Part shown: one piece after another, positions 5,789-5,962 of the stretch
Position numbering within the stretch: the first letter of the stretch is position 1
How the letters are laid out: the number at the start of each line of letters is the position of its first letter
NCBI GenBank assembly: GCA_003158495.1
Contig: PMJT01000182.1
Location: 31,552 to 37,513 of the forward strand
DNA length: 5,962 nt
Reading direction: 5' to 3'
Source of the DNA: Chloroflexota bacterium
GTDB lineage: Bacteria > Chloroflexota > Limnocylindria > Limnocylindrales > CSP1-4
Notes under the pieces: model-generated
Told to the model about the DNA's origin: nothing
What the model saw: only the letters and a program-made list of their open reading frames with translations
Database searches by the model: none
Position numbers and translations under genes: made by a program

Positions 5789-5962
5789 CTAGGAGGCAGC
5801 TGCCTCGCCGACCGGCGTTTCGGCATCGGCGTCGTGACCGCGACCGAGGGCTCGGCTCGACCGCACCTTCGCGTCCTCAACGAGCGAGTACACGACCGGG
5901 ATAACGATCAGGGTCAGGAAGGTGGAGGTGAAGAGCCCGCCGATCACGACCGTGGCCAGCTC
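5789..5962 (-). CDS. RND efflux transporter permease, C-terminal end only
   Basis: The last 57 codons of a gene entering from the right edge, ending at TAG 5789-5791. Visible residues 2-27 form the final membrane helix: ELATVVIGGLFTSTF, then TLIVIPVVYSLVED. The GGLFTSTFLTL...PVVY pattern is characteristic of the last helix of AcrB/CusA-type (HAE/HME) RND pumps, inner-membrane proton antiporters that export drugs or metals, often with an adaptor protein. A hydrophilic tail of about 27 residues follows, with Arg and then Asp/Glu/Ala, ending VGEAAAS. Whole proteins are about 1000-1100 residues, so drug versus metal specificity cannot be told here. The strong terminator hairpin follows 16 bases after the stop. 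Confidence 0.88.
   Translation of the reverse strand, partial: ELATVVIGGLFTSTFLTLIVIPVVYSLVEDAKVRSSRALGRGHDADAETPVGEAAAS

Noticed and set aside
5571..5904. Overlapping plus-strand open frames starting at 5571 and 5575, and minus-strand frames at 5368-5743, in the region after the MFS gene.
   Set aside because: They overlap one another in several frames, cross the terminator hairpin or the RND gene, and read as Arg/Pro/Ser-rich noise without a ribosome site or domain.

Overview
GC-rich bacterial DNA (roughly two thirds G+C, strong G/C preference at third codon positions). The genes match types common in high-GC Chloroflexota and Actinomycetota. I lean towards Chloroflexota because of the RND efflux C-terminus and the lack of Shine-Dalgarno sites, but no RNA or phylogenetic marker is present, so this is a weak inference.

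Layout: (1) Positions 1-3346, minus strand, hold one very long gene cut by the left edge. It encodes about 1115 visible residues of a TM0106-type RecB-like nuclease/helicase: a Cas4/AddB-like iron-sulfur PD-(D/E)XK nuclease, a YprB-like RNase H-fold exonuclease and a Dna2/Upf1-like SF1 helicase in one chain. Only the extreme C-terminus should be missing. (2) Positions 3353-3484 are a divergent intergenic region with a striking nested inverted repeat just upstream of the helicase start and a second hairpin. (3) Positions 3485-4003, plus strand, encode a 172-residue Ala/Ser/Thr-rich protein of unknown function with an N-terminal ALNPQPLP segment. (4) Positions 4004-4126 are a gap with two 27-bp tandem repeats and a small hairpin at the next start codon. 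(5) Positions 4127-5434, plus strand, encode a 12-helix MFS exporter of the DHA3/MFS_3 type. (6) Positions 5435-5788 have no convincing gene. They hold short GGCGCCAC repeats and a perfect 14-bp hairpin with a UUCG loop, between convergent genes. (7) Positions 5789-5962, minus strand, are the last 57 codons of an RND efflux permease.

How the parts relate: the nuclease/helicase is a DNA-processing enzyme with its own control region and shows no partner gene here. The small protein and the MFS gene are co-oriented and may be co-transcribed, although the 123-base gap with repeats makes this uncertain. The MFS and RND genes are both efflux transporters, but they converge on a shared terminator and are separate transcription units. 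I see no CRISPR array, transposon, tRNA or rRNA. No clear new multigene system is visible. The least explained elements are the three-enzyme fusion, the divergent-region palindrome, and the single stop codon separating the small protein frame from the MFS frame.
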